Program-made: the position numbers and the translations under genes
Part shown: piece by piece, positions 31,452 to 40,693 of the stretch
How positions within the stretch are numbered: the first letter of the stretch is position 1
How the letters are laid out: every line of letters begins with the position of its first letter
NCBI GenBank assembly: GCA_028752905.1
Contig: JAQNBH010000010.1
Span: 17,649,922 to 17,713,921 of the forward strand
Direction: 5' to 3'
DNA length: 64,000 nucleotides
Source of the DNA: Cladorhizidae sp. MBARI D1340-BT2
Lineage: Eukaryota > Porifera > Demospongiae > Poecilosclerida > Cladorhizidae
Notes under the pieces: model-generated
What the model saw: the letters and a program-made list of their open reading frames with translations, nothing else
Databases searched by the model: none
Told to the model about the DNA's origin: nothing

Positions 31452-34400
31452 ATGTCGCAAGAACGATGGCACCGAAGCAGAGCAGGTGAAGATCGAACAT
31501 TGAGGAGTGGAAATAACTCTGCTCAGGCTGAACACCTTGCTTCGAGGGAAGAAGGTAATGCTCCCCTCAACAGATTCATGGAAACTTGGATGAGGACGGA
31601 AGCCGACAGAGCTCTCAGAGAGGATCAGAGAAGGCAGGAGGACCGCCAACTACAAGCCGAGGAGCGGGCAGAGAACCGTAGGCTACAAGAACTACAACAG
31701 GAGAGATGGGCCCAGATGATGATGGAGGCCAGACGACCTGTTCCCCTAGCGGAATTGCCAGTTCCACCCCCCAGACCACCGAAGCTCTCAGTGCAAAAAT
31801 TTACAGAAGGAACTGATGATATGGGAGCATGGTTGGGGGCTTTTGAAGTCACTGCGACAGCCGCAGCATGGCCCCAGGCTCAGTGGAGTGTATATTTGAG
31901 AGGTTCACTGTCAGGACAAGGGCTGACAAGTGTGAACGCCCTACCGGCCGCTGACCAAGCGGACTATGAAGAAGTCAAACGCACTCTTTTGGAGGTATAT
32001 CACATCAGTACGGAAAGTTACAGACGTAAAGTGTTTGACACTACCTTCGATCTGCATAACCCAGATATGTGGATGAGGACCTTCCGCCTATCCTTTAACC
32101 AATGGGTAGGAGAAACGGACGGAGCAGTGCATAATATAGTACTGTTTGAGTTAGCATTACAGAAGCTGCCCCGTTGGCTGCAGACACAAATGCGAAACTT
32201 GAACCCAGGAAGTTACCAAGAACTAACCCAAGCTGTAGTGAGGTTTCTGGGCAACCAACACAAAGAGTTGGAAGTAAAAAAACTCGGACCGCAAGAGCAC
32301 TCCCGGCAACAACAAAAAGATACACCGTTCCGCAAAAGAATTCCGGATCCGAGACAGTTGCCCTTTGTCCCTGATAAGGATACTCCAAGAACTCATTACA
32401 AAGATATGAAAGAAGTACAGTGCTTTCGATGCAACAAGAAGGGCCACATGATCAAGGACTGTAGAGTTCGAATGCCTCCAGTCAAACACGAAGCAGCGAA
32501 CATGATCAGAAGTGCAAGAGACAGCCAAACCTCTAAGTGGACCAAGTGGGTCAAGGTGAATGATAGAGACAGCCTTGCATTGATTGATACTGGATGCACT
32601 AAGACAGTGGTACATCCGCGGTACATTCGTAAGGAAGATTACCTGAGTTGGAAAATTCCTGTGGACACGGCCAGCTCAAGGAGGACGCTATTCCCAGCGG
32701 CCCAAGTGAGCCTGGAGCTGAACGGCAGGGTGTGTAAGATAATAGTTGGGGTATCTAAACACCTAAATACGGATATGCTATTGGGACAAGATGTCCCTGG
32801 GTTTGGGATGTATGTACAAGAGGCCTTGGATGCTGACACGTGGGAACCGGAAATCCAGAAGGGAATGAAGAAGTGGAAGGCAGAGTGGACTCCACCCATG
32901 TATGCAGAGGAAATGACTAGGTGGAAGTCGGAGACGACCTTTCCCACAGCCCAATCTGCAGAAGTGACGACCCTTTCCCCAATCGAATCCGAGGAAGTAA
33001 CGACCCTTTCCCCAATTGAATCGGAGGAAGTGACGACCCAAGCCGGACCTGGAGCAAAATCCGAGGAAGTAACGACCCTTTCCCCAATTGAATCGGAGGA
33101 AGTGACGACCCAAGCCGGACCTGGAGCAACAGAGGTGGTGATGATGACAACCCGTGCTCAGCAGCGAGCCTTGGCTCAGGCTGAAGCTGCGATTAACCTT
33201 CAACAAAAGGAAGACGGACCAATCACTCACTCCCTCGAACCTAGTACAGTCGGAGAAGAAGTGGAAGTGTGTACCCAAGGAGATGAAGAGCTGAAGATGG
33301 TGGTAGACGATTTGCAGAAGCAGCTGCAACTGTCAGAGAAGTCTACACAGGAAAAGAATGATGAACTCAAACATTCTGTAGCTAAAGTTAAGAGCTTCCA
33401 GAAGGAGATAACGGAGTTGGAATTGTCTAGTCTAGCTCGGGAGGAGTTACTATTACAGCTACAGTCTCGACTGAAGGAGGCCAATTCTAGGCTGAATGAG
33501 AGCATGGAGCTCAACCAGACATTGCAGCAGATAAAAGACTCTAGCATGGCCAAGATTGCACGGAAAGAGCAAGAAAATCAAGATTTGTCAGAAGAGTTTG
33601 CACGAGAAAAGAGGGCAATCCAAGTTGCATCACCAATGGCTGACAGTTTAACAGAATCTGACAGGACCATCAAGGATGCTGTTGCTGCTACTACTACTGC
33701 TGCTGCTGCCGAGTTAGAACAGGCCAACAAGATGATAGAGAACCTGATGTTGGAGCGCGACAAGTTAAGACGAGAGATGGAGAATTCATCCTTGGATCTG
33801 AAGGATTACAGCTCAGAACTAGATGAGATCAAAACTCAGCTAGAAAAGGCCTCTCTCTTTGAAGAAAAAATGAATCGTGCCATGTATATTATTGACGAAC
33901 AGACAGCTGAACTGGCAGCATTGAAGCTGAAGCTAACTGATTGCATGGAGGAGGTTCACCCAATGTCTGCTGCTGGAGTTGATGTACAAGGCCATCCCTG
34001 CCTCTCTTTGGATGAGGAACTAGCACAAGCCATGGATGCAGACAGCCCCCAAACTGGACTGGCGGAGCCGGTGAAAGGGGAGGACGAGACCGTAGCGAGA
34101 GAACTCAGGGAGGAACTGCAGGAGGTGACTTCAAAATTGTTGGACACTAAATTGGAGAGTAACAGAATTTATGATGAGTGGAAGAATGCTCAAGAGAAAT
34201 GTGAGATTGCATGTGTGGAAGTTGCTGGGCTCAAGAAGGAGCTATTGGTTCTTCATAACAAGTTGCAAGTTTCCTGTCAGACCAAGTTCAATTGCCAAGC
34301 CTCAGCCCTCAAGTTCTGCAAGAATGAGGAAGTCGAGGCTAAAAATGATGATACCAAGAGGGTGGAAGTTCTTGGCGATTTTGTATCCAGGCTACGGTCT

Positions 34401-34883
34401 GCTCAACAAGATCAGGAAGAACTCAAGCATTTCAGAGTCTATCTGGAAGGAACCAGTTTCCAGATAGAAACTGATCACAACCCCCTAACCCATTTGGGCA
34501 ACGTAAAGGATAGCCACGGGCGACTGGCTCGTTGGGCGCTTGCCTTACAGGCCTATGATTTTATCATCATGCATAGAGCGGGAACAAAGAATGCGAACGC
34601 AGACGGGTTATCTCGAGATGGCTCTCGAGTTAAGGAAGGGGAGATGTCAGAGATGCACCCTCTGACTGGAGAACAGACAGCTACTAAGGTGCCAGATGAC
34701 CTACAGGATGTGCAGGGCTCTACACGGGAGGAAGTACATGTCGTTAATGATGATATCATAACCACAACAGGAAGAAGGGACTTACCTCTAAGAATGAACT
34801 CACCTGATGTCAAGGGCGACGTCGAGAAGAATACGGAGCTCAAGCTTCTAGATGAATTCCAGAAGTCGGTGGGCGTTCTCTGA
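31452..34883 (+). CDS. Gag-protease-coiled-coil fusion protein of the nested LTR element
   Basis: One intact frame of 1143 codons. Residues 1 to about 320 are Gag, clearly related to the Gmr1-type Gag at 29586. The CCHC knuckle is 324-337, the protease DTG is at 379, and a Thr/Glu-rich repeat region (EEVTTLSPIES units) covers about 500-560. From about residue 605 to 990 the sequence has no similarity to pol. It is a long, Leu/Glu/Lys/Gln-rich coiled coil with heptads, an Ala/Thr run near 745 and a less helical insert near 835-870. At residue 993 it rejoins pol in frame at the C-terminal end of RNase H (HFRVYLEG to LSRD). The last 79 residues are read from the 3' LTR. Integrase, reverse transcriptase and the catalytic part of RNase H are missing. 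I do not recognise the coiled-coil protein. Confidence 0.88.
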   Translation: MSQERWHRSRAGEDRTLRSGNNSAQAEHLASREEGNAPLNRFMETWMRTEADRALREDQRRQEDRQLQAEERAENRRLQELQQERWAQMMMEARRPVPLAELPVPPPRPPKLSVQKFTEGTDDMGAWLGAFEVTATAAAWPQAQWSVYLRGSLSGQGLTSVNALPAADQADYEEVKRTLLEVYHISTESYRRKVFDTTFDLHNPDMWMRTFRLSFNQWVGETDGAVHNIVLFELALQKLPRWLQTQMRNLNPGSYQELTQAVVRFLGNQHKELEVKKLGPQEHSRQQQKDTPFRKRIPDPRQLPFVPDKDTPRTHYKDMKEVQCFRCNKKGHMIKDCRVRMPPVKHEAANMIRSARDSQTSKWTKWVKVNDRDSLALIDTGCTKTVVHPRYIRKEDYLSWKIPVDTASSRRTLFPAAQVSLELNGRVCKIIVGVSKHLNTDMLLGQDVPGFGMYVQEALDADTWEPEIQKGMKKWKAEWTPPMYAEEMTRWKSETTFPTAQSAEVTTLSPIESEEVTTLSPIESEEVTTQAGPGAKSEEVTTLSPIESEEVTTQAGPGATEVVMMTTRAQQRALAQAEAAINLQQKEDGPITHSLEPSTVGEEVEVCTQGDEELKMVVDDLQKQLQLSEKSTQEKNDELKHSVAKVKSFQKEITELELSSLAREELLLQLQSRLKEANSRLNESMELNQTLQQIKDSSMAKIARKEQENQDLSEEFAREKRAIQVASPMADSLTESDRTIKDAVAATTTAAAAELEQANKMIENLMLERDKLRREMENSSLDLKDYSSELDEIKTQLEKASLFEEKMNRAMYIIDEQTAELAALKLKLTDCMEEVHPMSAAGVDVQGHPCLSLDEELAQAMDADSPQTGLAEPVKGEDETVARELREELQEVTSKLLDTKLESNRIYDEWKNAQEKCEIACVEVAGLKKELLVLHNKLQVSCQTKFNCQASALKFCKNEEVEAKNDDTKRVEVLGDFVSRLRSAQQDQEELKHFRVYLEGTSFQIETDHNPLTHLGNVKDSHGRLARWALALQAYDFIIMHRAGTKNANADGLSRDGSRVKEGEMSEMHPLTGEQTATKVPDDLQDVQGSTREEVHVVNDDIITTTGRRDLPLRMNSPDVKGDVEKNTELKLLDEFQKSVGVL
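32935..33130 (+). repeat. Coding repeat between protease and captured segment
   Basis: Imperfect tandem repeats encode EEVTTLSPIES and EEVTTQAGPGA. One larger unit, from the first EEVTTLSPIES to AGPGA, is duplicated. This is a disordered linker by composition. Confidence 0.8.
33265..34424 (+). other. Captured coiled-coil coding segment (probable host cDNA)
   Basis: This is the approximate extent of sequence in the nested element that replaces integrase, reverse transcriptase and most of RNase H. The left junction follows the THSLEPSTVGEEVEV region, whose first residues align with the Gmr1-type protein. The right junction precedes CATTTCAGAGTCTATCTGGA, which aligns again. No intron-like interruption is seen in about 1.16 kb, consistent with capture from spliced RNA. 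Donor gene unknown. Confidence 0.72.
34632..34644 (+). promoter_or_regulatory. Polypurine tract of the nested element
   Basis: AAGGAAGGGGAGA lies directly before the 3' LTR, in the position of the plus-strand primer. Confidence 0.8.
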
Positions 34884-35248
34884 TTGATCGACCAATGAGA
34901 GACGAGAGAACTGAACGATATAATTAGAGAGAAGGACTAAACGTTACTGAGTGGTATGTGTTGTTGTAATCGAGTGTGAGTACTATGTTCTAGAGCCTTG
35001 TTGTATGAGATATAATTGAAAAGGCGGCATACCTCGTTTGTGCCAAAGCATCGTTAATGGTATGGTATTTTCTAGATCGGCTGTCTAACTATACTATCTC
35101 TTTTCGTAAGAGGGTAAACAACTAAGGGAGTTGATTTTGGCTGACTGAGACTTTAGTGGGGAACTAAAGTGAGGTTGGCGTCGAACGAGATACGGATCTG
35201 TCTGGGAAATCAAAAGGCATTGTCCCAGAGAAGGGTATTCTCGTCACA
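34645..35248 (+). repeat. 3' LTR of the nested element
   Basis: 604 bp, essentially identical to 30303-30906. Its first 239 bp are open in the frame of the upstream polyprotein and end that frame at 34883. Confidence 0.93.
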
Positions 35249-35253
35249 TCCAT

Positions 35254-35420
35254 GGTGGTTTCTTTGTCCATGGTGGTTTCTTTGTCCATGGTGGTTTCTT
35301 TGTCCATGGTGGTTTCTTTGTCCATGGTGGTTTCTTTGTTCATGGTGGTTCCTTTGTTCATAGTGGTTCCTTTGTTCATGGTGGTTCCTTTGTCAACAGT
35401 CAGGGAAGGTTTCCCTGACA
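35254..35420 (-). repeat. 5' LTR of the Gmr1-type element, outer part
   Basis: 167 bp completing the LTR. It carries the remaining minisatellite units and the TGTCAGGGAA terminal hairpin, and is followed by the CAACT target duplication at 35421-35425. Confidence 0.92.
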
Positions 35421-35610
35421 CAACTCCTAAATCCTTGTGAGAATCCTTGGCAGGTAATGGCATGTCCTTGATGGTGTAGTTGAAATCAATGCTGTGTTTG
35501 GTGGAATTAAACCGTAACAGGATGCATTTGGAGACATTGAATGGAAGTTTCCATTGCAAGCTCCATTACTTGGATGGGTGACCGCCTGGGAACAGCAGGT
35601 GTTGTAGGCT

Positions 35611-36857
35611 TTTTACTGGCCTCTCTCTTTTTTTTCTTCTTCTTTTTCACCTCTTACTTTGTGCAATAGTAATTCTACTCGGCAAGCGTAGAACCATGAA
35701 TTCAGTCAGACATTTGGCATTTGCACTTGGCTGAACAGTTGGATCAGGGAAAAACAACAGCATGTGCCAAGATTTTGTTTGCCATTGAACTTGGAGGGGA
35801 AAATTGGATATATCGTATTTAAAAAATCGACCCATGCTGCTTCGACTACCTTCTGCCACCACTTGGTGATATATAGAACTTGGAGGAAAACATGAAGGGA
35901 AAAATGAGCACCACTGTGGATTGGAACAAGCCTATCGATGTTTAGTTCTTTTACGCATGTTGGGAATAAAGTTGGGCTGAAATGAAATAGTGCAGCTTTT
36001 ACTTTCGAACATGCCTTCTCTTGTGTGTTCTTAATTGAACGAGTTTTTATTCGGGGTAAAAGATTGGTTAACAAATGCCTCCACTGGAGTTGATTTCAGC
36101 CTTGTGTCATACTCCACTTCTAGTCCACTTTGAAGGACAGGATATCTGAAAGTGAGGTCAGCTTTGATAGCTATTAAAAAAAAAAATATTTAAAATTGTT
36201 AGAAATGGAAAAGAAAAAGGAAGAGTTGGAGCTTCACAGAGTCTTTTAAGATCTGTGACAAAGCCAAACTTATGATGTTATGTATATCACAAGTTCAAGT
36301 ATTGAATGTACTCTCTGCTTCGACTAATACCAAGCTGATGTGTCATCTGATGGAGTTCTATATAGTGAAAATTGTGTACAGCATCATCATGTTTGCAGGG
36401 GATGCCTGAAGATTGTGTCTCTAAAAACAACGATGGCTGGTTTTGATCAGTGATAGTATCCTTAGTGTGAATGGTTACTATAGGGTTGATATTTCGTGCT
36501 CATTTTTGTTTCCAATGCAAACAGAAATATGTCTGGTCTAGAAGGGGTAAGGATCGTCACGTTTTGACCGTCACTGCGAAGTGAACTTCCAGGTTCAAGT
36601 TAGTAGTCCTAACGAAAGCTGATCTACTGTCCAGGAGAAATTGGCTGACTCTCAATTGATACTAGGACCTTGCGAATGACATAAGAACTTGGGGAAAAGA
36701 AGATGAAAAAAATAGAGTGCACAAAACATTAGTAACCGCTGTTGAATTGGAACAAGCCGGAAATCTGTCTCTTCTAGAAGAGTTTTAACACAGCGGTGAG
36801 AAAACATAGCTTGAAGAGAAAATGCATTTTATAAGTGATGAAATGTGGTGTCTGGAT
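35611..36857 (+). repeat. 5S spacer after the split unit 13
   Basis: An ordinary spacer of about 1.25 kb with no gene recognised. Private changes such as ACGCATGTTGGGAATAAAG and CAGCTTTTACTTTCG recur in the spacers after 44402, 49507 and 61489, each also following a non-LTR insertion. This links those units by descent. Confidence 0.85.
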
Positions 36858-36978
36858 GCCTACGACCATACCACGTTGAGAACACCGGTTCTCGTCCGAT
36901 CACCGAAGTTAAGCAGCGTTGGGCCTGCCCAGTATACTTGGATGGGTGACCGCCTGGGAACAGCAGGTGTTGTAGGCT
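36858..36978 (+). rRNA. 5S ribosomal RNA gene variant, unit 14 (+2 bp)
   Basis: 121 nt, with TA added so that CCCAGTACTTGG becomes CCCAGTATACTTGG. This is at the border between the intermediate element and box C. It changes promoter spacing by 2 bp and adds bases to the mature RNA in the region of helices IV/V. It may be a functional variant or a pseudogene. Confidence 0.75.
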
Positions 36979-37708
36979 TTTTGCTGGCCTCTCTCTTTTT
37001 TCCCTTCTTCTTTTTCACCTCTTACTTTGTGCAATAGTAATTCTACTCGGCAAGCGTAGAACCATGAATTCAGTCAGACATTTGGCATTTGCACTTGGCT
37101 GAACAGTTGGATCAGGGAAAAACAACAGCATGTGCCAAGATTTTGTTTGCCATTGAACTTGGAGGGGAAAATTGGATATATCGTATTTAAAAAATCGACT
37201 TCGACTACCTTCTGCCACCACTTGGTGATATATAGAACTTGGAGGAAAACATGAAGGGAAAAATGAGCACCACTGTGGATTGGAACAAGCCTATCGATGT
37301 TTAGTTCTTTTACGCATGGAGGGAATAAAGTTGGGCTGAAATGAAATAGTGCAGCTTGTACTTTCGAACATGCCTTCTCTTGTGTGTTCTTAATTGAACG
37401 AGTTTTTATTCGGGGTAAAAGATTGGTTAACAAATGCCTCCACTGGAGTTGATTTCAGCCTTGTGTCATACTCCACTTCTAGTCCACTTTGAAGGACAGG
37501 ATATCTGAAAGTGAGGTCAGCTTTGATAGCTATTAAAAAAAAAATGATCTAAAATTGTTAGAAATGGAAAAGAAAAAGGAAGAGTTGGAGCTTCACAGTC
37601 TTTTAAGATCTATGACAAAGCCAAACTTATGATGTTATGTATATCACAAGTTCAAGTATTGAATGTACTCTCTGCTTCGACTAATACCAAGCTGATGTGT
37701 CATCTGAT

Positions 37709-37779
37709 GAGCAGCCAGATGCATCAAGAGGCAAGAAGCTGGACACAGCCAAGGCTAGCAGCCAGATGCATCACAAGAT
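37709..37779 (+). repeat. 71-bp spacer insertion with an internal direct repeat
   Basis: Inserted in CATCTGAT|GGAGTTC relative to other spacers. It contains two copies of AGCCAGATGCATCA about 50 bp apart. Further copies are at 46508-46578 and 58490-58560. The origin is unknown. Confidence 0.8.
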
Positions 37780-38298
37780 GGAGTTCTATATATATAGTGA
37801 AAATTGGGCACAGCATCATCACGTTTGCAGGGGATGCCTGAAGATTGTGTCTCTAAAAACAACGAGGCTGGTTTTGATCAGTGATAGTATCCTTAGTGTG
37901 AATGGTTAACTATAGGGTTGATATTTCGTGGACTTTTTGCTCATTTTTGTTTCCAATGCAAACAGAAATATGTCTGGTCTAGAAGGGGTAAGGATCGTCA
38001 CGTTTTGACCGTCACTTCGAAGTGAACTTCCAGGTAGAAGTTAGTAGTCCTAACGAAAGCTGATCTACGGTCCAGGAGAAATTGGCTGACTCTCAATTGA
38101 TACTAGGACCTTGCGAATGACATAAGAACTTGGGGAAAAGAAGATGAAAAAAATAGAGTGCACAAAACATTAGTAACCGCTGTTGAATTGGAACAAGCCG
38201 GAAATCTGTCTCTTCTAGAAGAGTTTTAACGCAGCGGTGAGAAAACATAGCTTGAAGAGAAAATGCATTTTATAAGTGATGAAATGTGGTGTCTGGAT

Positions 38299-38417
38299 GC
38301 CTACGACCATACCACGTTGAGAACACCGGTTCTCGTCCGATCACCGAAGTTAAGCAGCGTTGGGCCTGCCCAGTACTTGGATGGGTGACCGCCTGGGAAC
38401 AGCAGGTGTTATAGGCT
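38299..38417 (+). rRNA. 5S ribosomal RNA gene, unit 15
   Basis: Full length with one change, G113A (TTATAGGCT), shared with the deleted copies at 47094 and 59076. Confidence 0.9.
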
Positions 38418-39727
38418 TTTTGCTGGCCTCTCTCTTTTTTTTCTTCTTCTTTTTCACCTCTTACTTTGTGCAATAGTAATTCTACTCGGCAAGCGTAGAA
38501 CCATGAATTCAGTCAGACATTTGGCATTTGCACTTGGCTGAACAGTTGGATCAGGGAAAAACAACAGCATGTGCCAAGATTTTGTTTGCCATTGAACTTG
38601 GAGGGAAAAATTGGATATATCTTATTTAAAAAATCGACCCATGCTGCTTCGACTACCTTCTGCCACCACTTGGTGATATATAGAACTTGGAGGAAAACAT
38701 GAAGGGAAAAATGAGCACCACTGTGGATTGGAACAAGCCTATCGATGTTTAGTTCTTTTACGCATGAGGGAATAAAGTTGGGCTGAAATGAAATAGTGCA
38801 GCTTGTACTTTCGAACATGCCTTCTCTTGTGTGTTCTTAATTGAACGAGTTTTTATTCGGGTTAAAAGATTGGTTAACAAATGCCTCCACTGGAGTTGAT
38901 TTCAGCCTTGTGTCATACTCCACTTCTAGTCCACTTTGAAGGACAGGATATCTGAAAGTGAGGTCAGCTTTGATAGCTATTTTAAAAAAACTGATTTAAA
39001 AATGGAAAAGAAAAAGGAAGAGTTGGAGCTTCACATAGTCTTTTAAGATCTGTGACAAAGCCAAACTTATGATGTTATGTATATCACAAGTTCAAGTATT
39101 GAATGTACTCTCTGCTTCGACTAATACCAAGCTGATGTGTCATCTGATGGAGTTCTAAATAGTGAAAATTGTGTACAGCATCATCATGTTTGCAGGGGAT
39201 GCCTGAAGATTGTGTCTCTAAAAACAACGAGGGCTGGTTTTGATCAGTGATAGTATCCTTAGTGTGAATGGTTACTATAGGGTTGATATTTCGTGCTCAT
39301 TTTTGTTTCCAATGCAAACAGACTGGTCTAGAAGTGGTAAGGATCGTCACGTTTTGACCGTCACTGCGAAGTGAACTTCCAGGTAGAAGTTAGTAGTCCT
39401 AACGAAAGCTGATCTACGGTCCAGGAGAAATTGGCTGGCTCTCAATTGAAACTAGGACCTTGCGAATGACATAAGAACTTGGGGAAAAGAAGATGAAAAA
39501 AATAGAGTGCACAAAACATTAGTAACCGCTTTTGAATTGGAACAAGCCGGAAATCTGTCTCTTCTAGAAGAGTTTTAACGCAGCGGTGAGAAAACATAGC
39601 TTGAAGAGAAAATGCATTTTATAAGTGATGAAATGTGGTGTCTGGATGCCTACGACCATACCACGTTGAGAACACCGGTTCTCGTCCGATCACCGAAGTT
39701 AAGCAGCGTTGGGCCTGCCCAGTACTT

Positions 39728-40693
39728 ATAATAATAATAATAATAATATATTATTTTACAGCAAGACACGTATGTGTGGAAGATACATTGAGTGTGTTCA
39801 GAAATGTGATAAATGCTGACGGTATGCCTGTAAGTCCTATAGGCACCCATTTTTTAATTAAAAGTACTTATAATTATCTAGCGAGATTAGTGTAGGGTGA
39901 TTAGATGAATCTTGCACAGGGACATGAGAAGTGATACGTGCAGGGTTGCTCAGATATAAAGTGCTGGTTGAAGTGGTCCCAAAATATATTTATCAGCTGG
40001 CAGCGAAGTGTTGTAAGTGACAGATCCAAGTTTAGAGGAGGGAGTGAGTTCCACAGTCTGGGAAGTCTATTGAAATAGAAATGACTGATGCGGTTAGTTC
40101 TTGATCTAGTGTGCCTTAACTTGGCATTGGATGACGATCTGGTGTTGTTGGAGGAGATCGAAATGTAATGATTAATGTTAAATCTATCTGTGGGATTCTT
40201 CAGTTCTTTGATGTAGAACATGATGTCAGCTATTTCGTACCACATCATTAAGGGTAATATGTTCAGGGCTAGCAGCCTGTCTCTATATTCCATCAAAGAA
40301 TTGTTCAAAATGAACTTTGTTGCCCTTCTTTGGACCTTTTCCAACATAGTGATCTCCTTAATTAACCGTGGCCTCCAAACTTGTGAACAGTATGTTAGCT
40401 TTGACCTGACCAGAGCGAGATAGAGTGTTCTCAGTGTTTCTCTCGATGACATTCTGCCAAATGTACGTTTCAGTATTCCCAGTTGCTGATATGCTTTTGC
40501 AGTGATCGCACCATATTGTTGGGACCAAGATAGGTCTGTCGAGATGACAACTCCTAAATCCTTGTGAGAATCCTTGGCAGGTAATGGCATGTCCTTGATG
40601 GTGTAGTTGAAATCAATGCTGTGTTTGGTGGAATTAAACCGTAACAGGATGCATTTGGAGACATTGAATGGAAGTTTCCATTGCAAGCTCCAT
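39728..40693 (-). mobile_element. CR1/jockey-like non-LTR retrotransposon, 5'-truncated, copy 2 (966 bp)
   Basis: Complete version of the truncated fragment: (ATT)n tail at the left, about 170 bp of 3' untranslated sequence, then reverse transcriptase C-terminus to the truncation point. It sits inside the 5S gene at gene position 80. Confidence 0.85.
39901..40693 (-). pseudogene. Non-LTR reverse transcriptase C-terminus, copy 2
   Basis: At least 261 codons, open to the truncation point. It begins at the W-x-L-x-F-N-x-x-K-C motif that follows the YADD catalytic motif in non-LTR reverse transcriptases, so the catalytic residues and the endonuclease are missing. Then come the KDLGVVISTDLSW segment, the thumb-like LVRSKLTYCSQVW and LEKVQRRATKFIL motifs, and a C-terminal FNRLPRLWNSLP region ending in a Cys-containing tail (FSCPCARF). 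These motifs are typical of CR1/L2/jockey-group elements. The frame is intact but the protein could not act as a polymerase. Confidence 0.82.

Larger units (their letters stand above)
30303..35248 (+). mobile_element. Nested Gmr1-related LTR retrotransposon carrying a captured coiled-coil sequence (4946 bp)
   Basis: The LTRs are 30303-30906 and 34645-35248, both 604 bp, TGTCAG...GTCACA. I saw one difference between them (GGTATGCG vs GGTATGTG), so insertion is very recent. The element has a primer site identical to that of the element it entered and a purine tract. A single long frame encodes Gag, knuckle and protease, then an unrelated coiled-coil segment, then only the last part of RNase H. 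Integrase and reverse transcriptase are absent. It must therefore have moved using enzymes of an autonomous relative. Confidence 0.9.
24537..35420 (-). mobile_element. Gmr1-type Ty3/gypsy LTR retrotransposon (5.93 kb without the nested insert)
   Basis: The 591-bp LTRs start with TGTCAG and end with TCACA in element orientation. The 3' LTR is 24537-25127. The 5' LTR is 29879-30302 plus 35254-35420, split by a younger element. The two LTRs have exactly equal length and I saw no differences, so insertion is recent. Between them are an 18-nt tRNA-Leu-type primer site, a leader with 51-bp repeats, one Gag-Pol frame and a purine tract. The domain order Gag-PR-INT-RT-RNase H defines the Gmr1 group within Ty3/gypsy. 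Everything needed for autonomous transposition appears present except for the interrupted 5' LTR. Confidence 0.9.
23712..35566 (-). mobile_element. CR1/jockey-like non-LTR retrotransposon, 5'-truncated, copy 1 (interrupted)
   Basis: Its two parts, 23712-24536 and 35426-35566 (plus one copy of the CAACT duplication), rejoin to a 966-bp fragment matching the other four copies. The element's 3' end is an (ATT)n tail lying next to 5S TACTT at 23707-23711. TACTT is repeated at 35567-35571 as a 5-bp target duplication. The 5' end is truncated just after the reverse transcriptase catalytic region. Confidence 0.85.
23632..35610 (+). pseudogene. 5S rRNA gene, unit 13, split by three nested retrotransposons
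   Basis: The 5' part (gene positions 1-80) is 23632-23711. The 3' part, from the duplicated TACTT, is 35567-35610. About 11.86 kb of nested elements lies between: non-LTR fragment, Gmr1-type LTR element inside it, and a second LTR element inside the 5' LTR of the first. Box A is separated from most of box C, so the internal promoter is destroyed. Confidence 0.93.

Noticed and set aside
33265..34424. Naming the captured coiled coil as a specific cytoskeletal or motor-adaptor protein
   Set aside because: Coiled-coil composition alone resembles many families, and I could not match a diagnostic motif.
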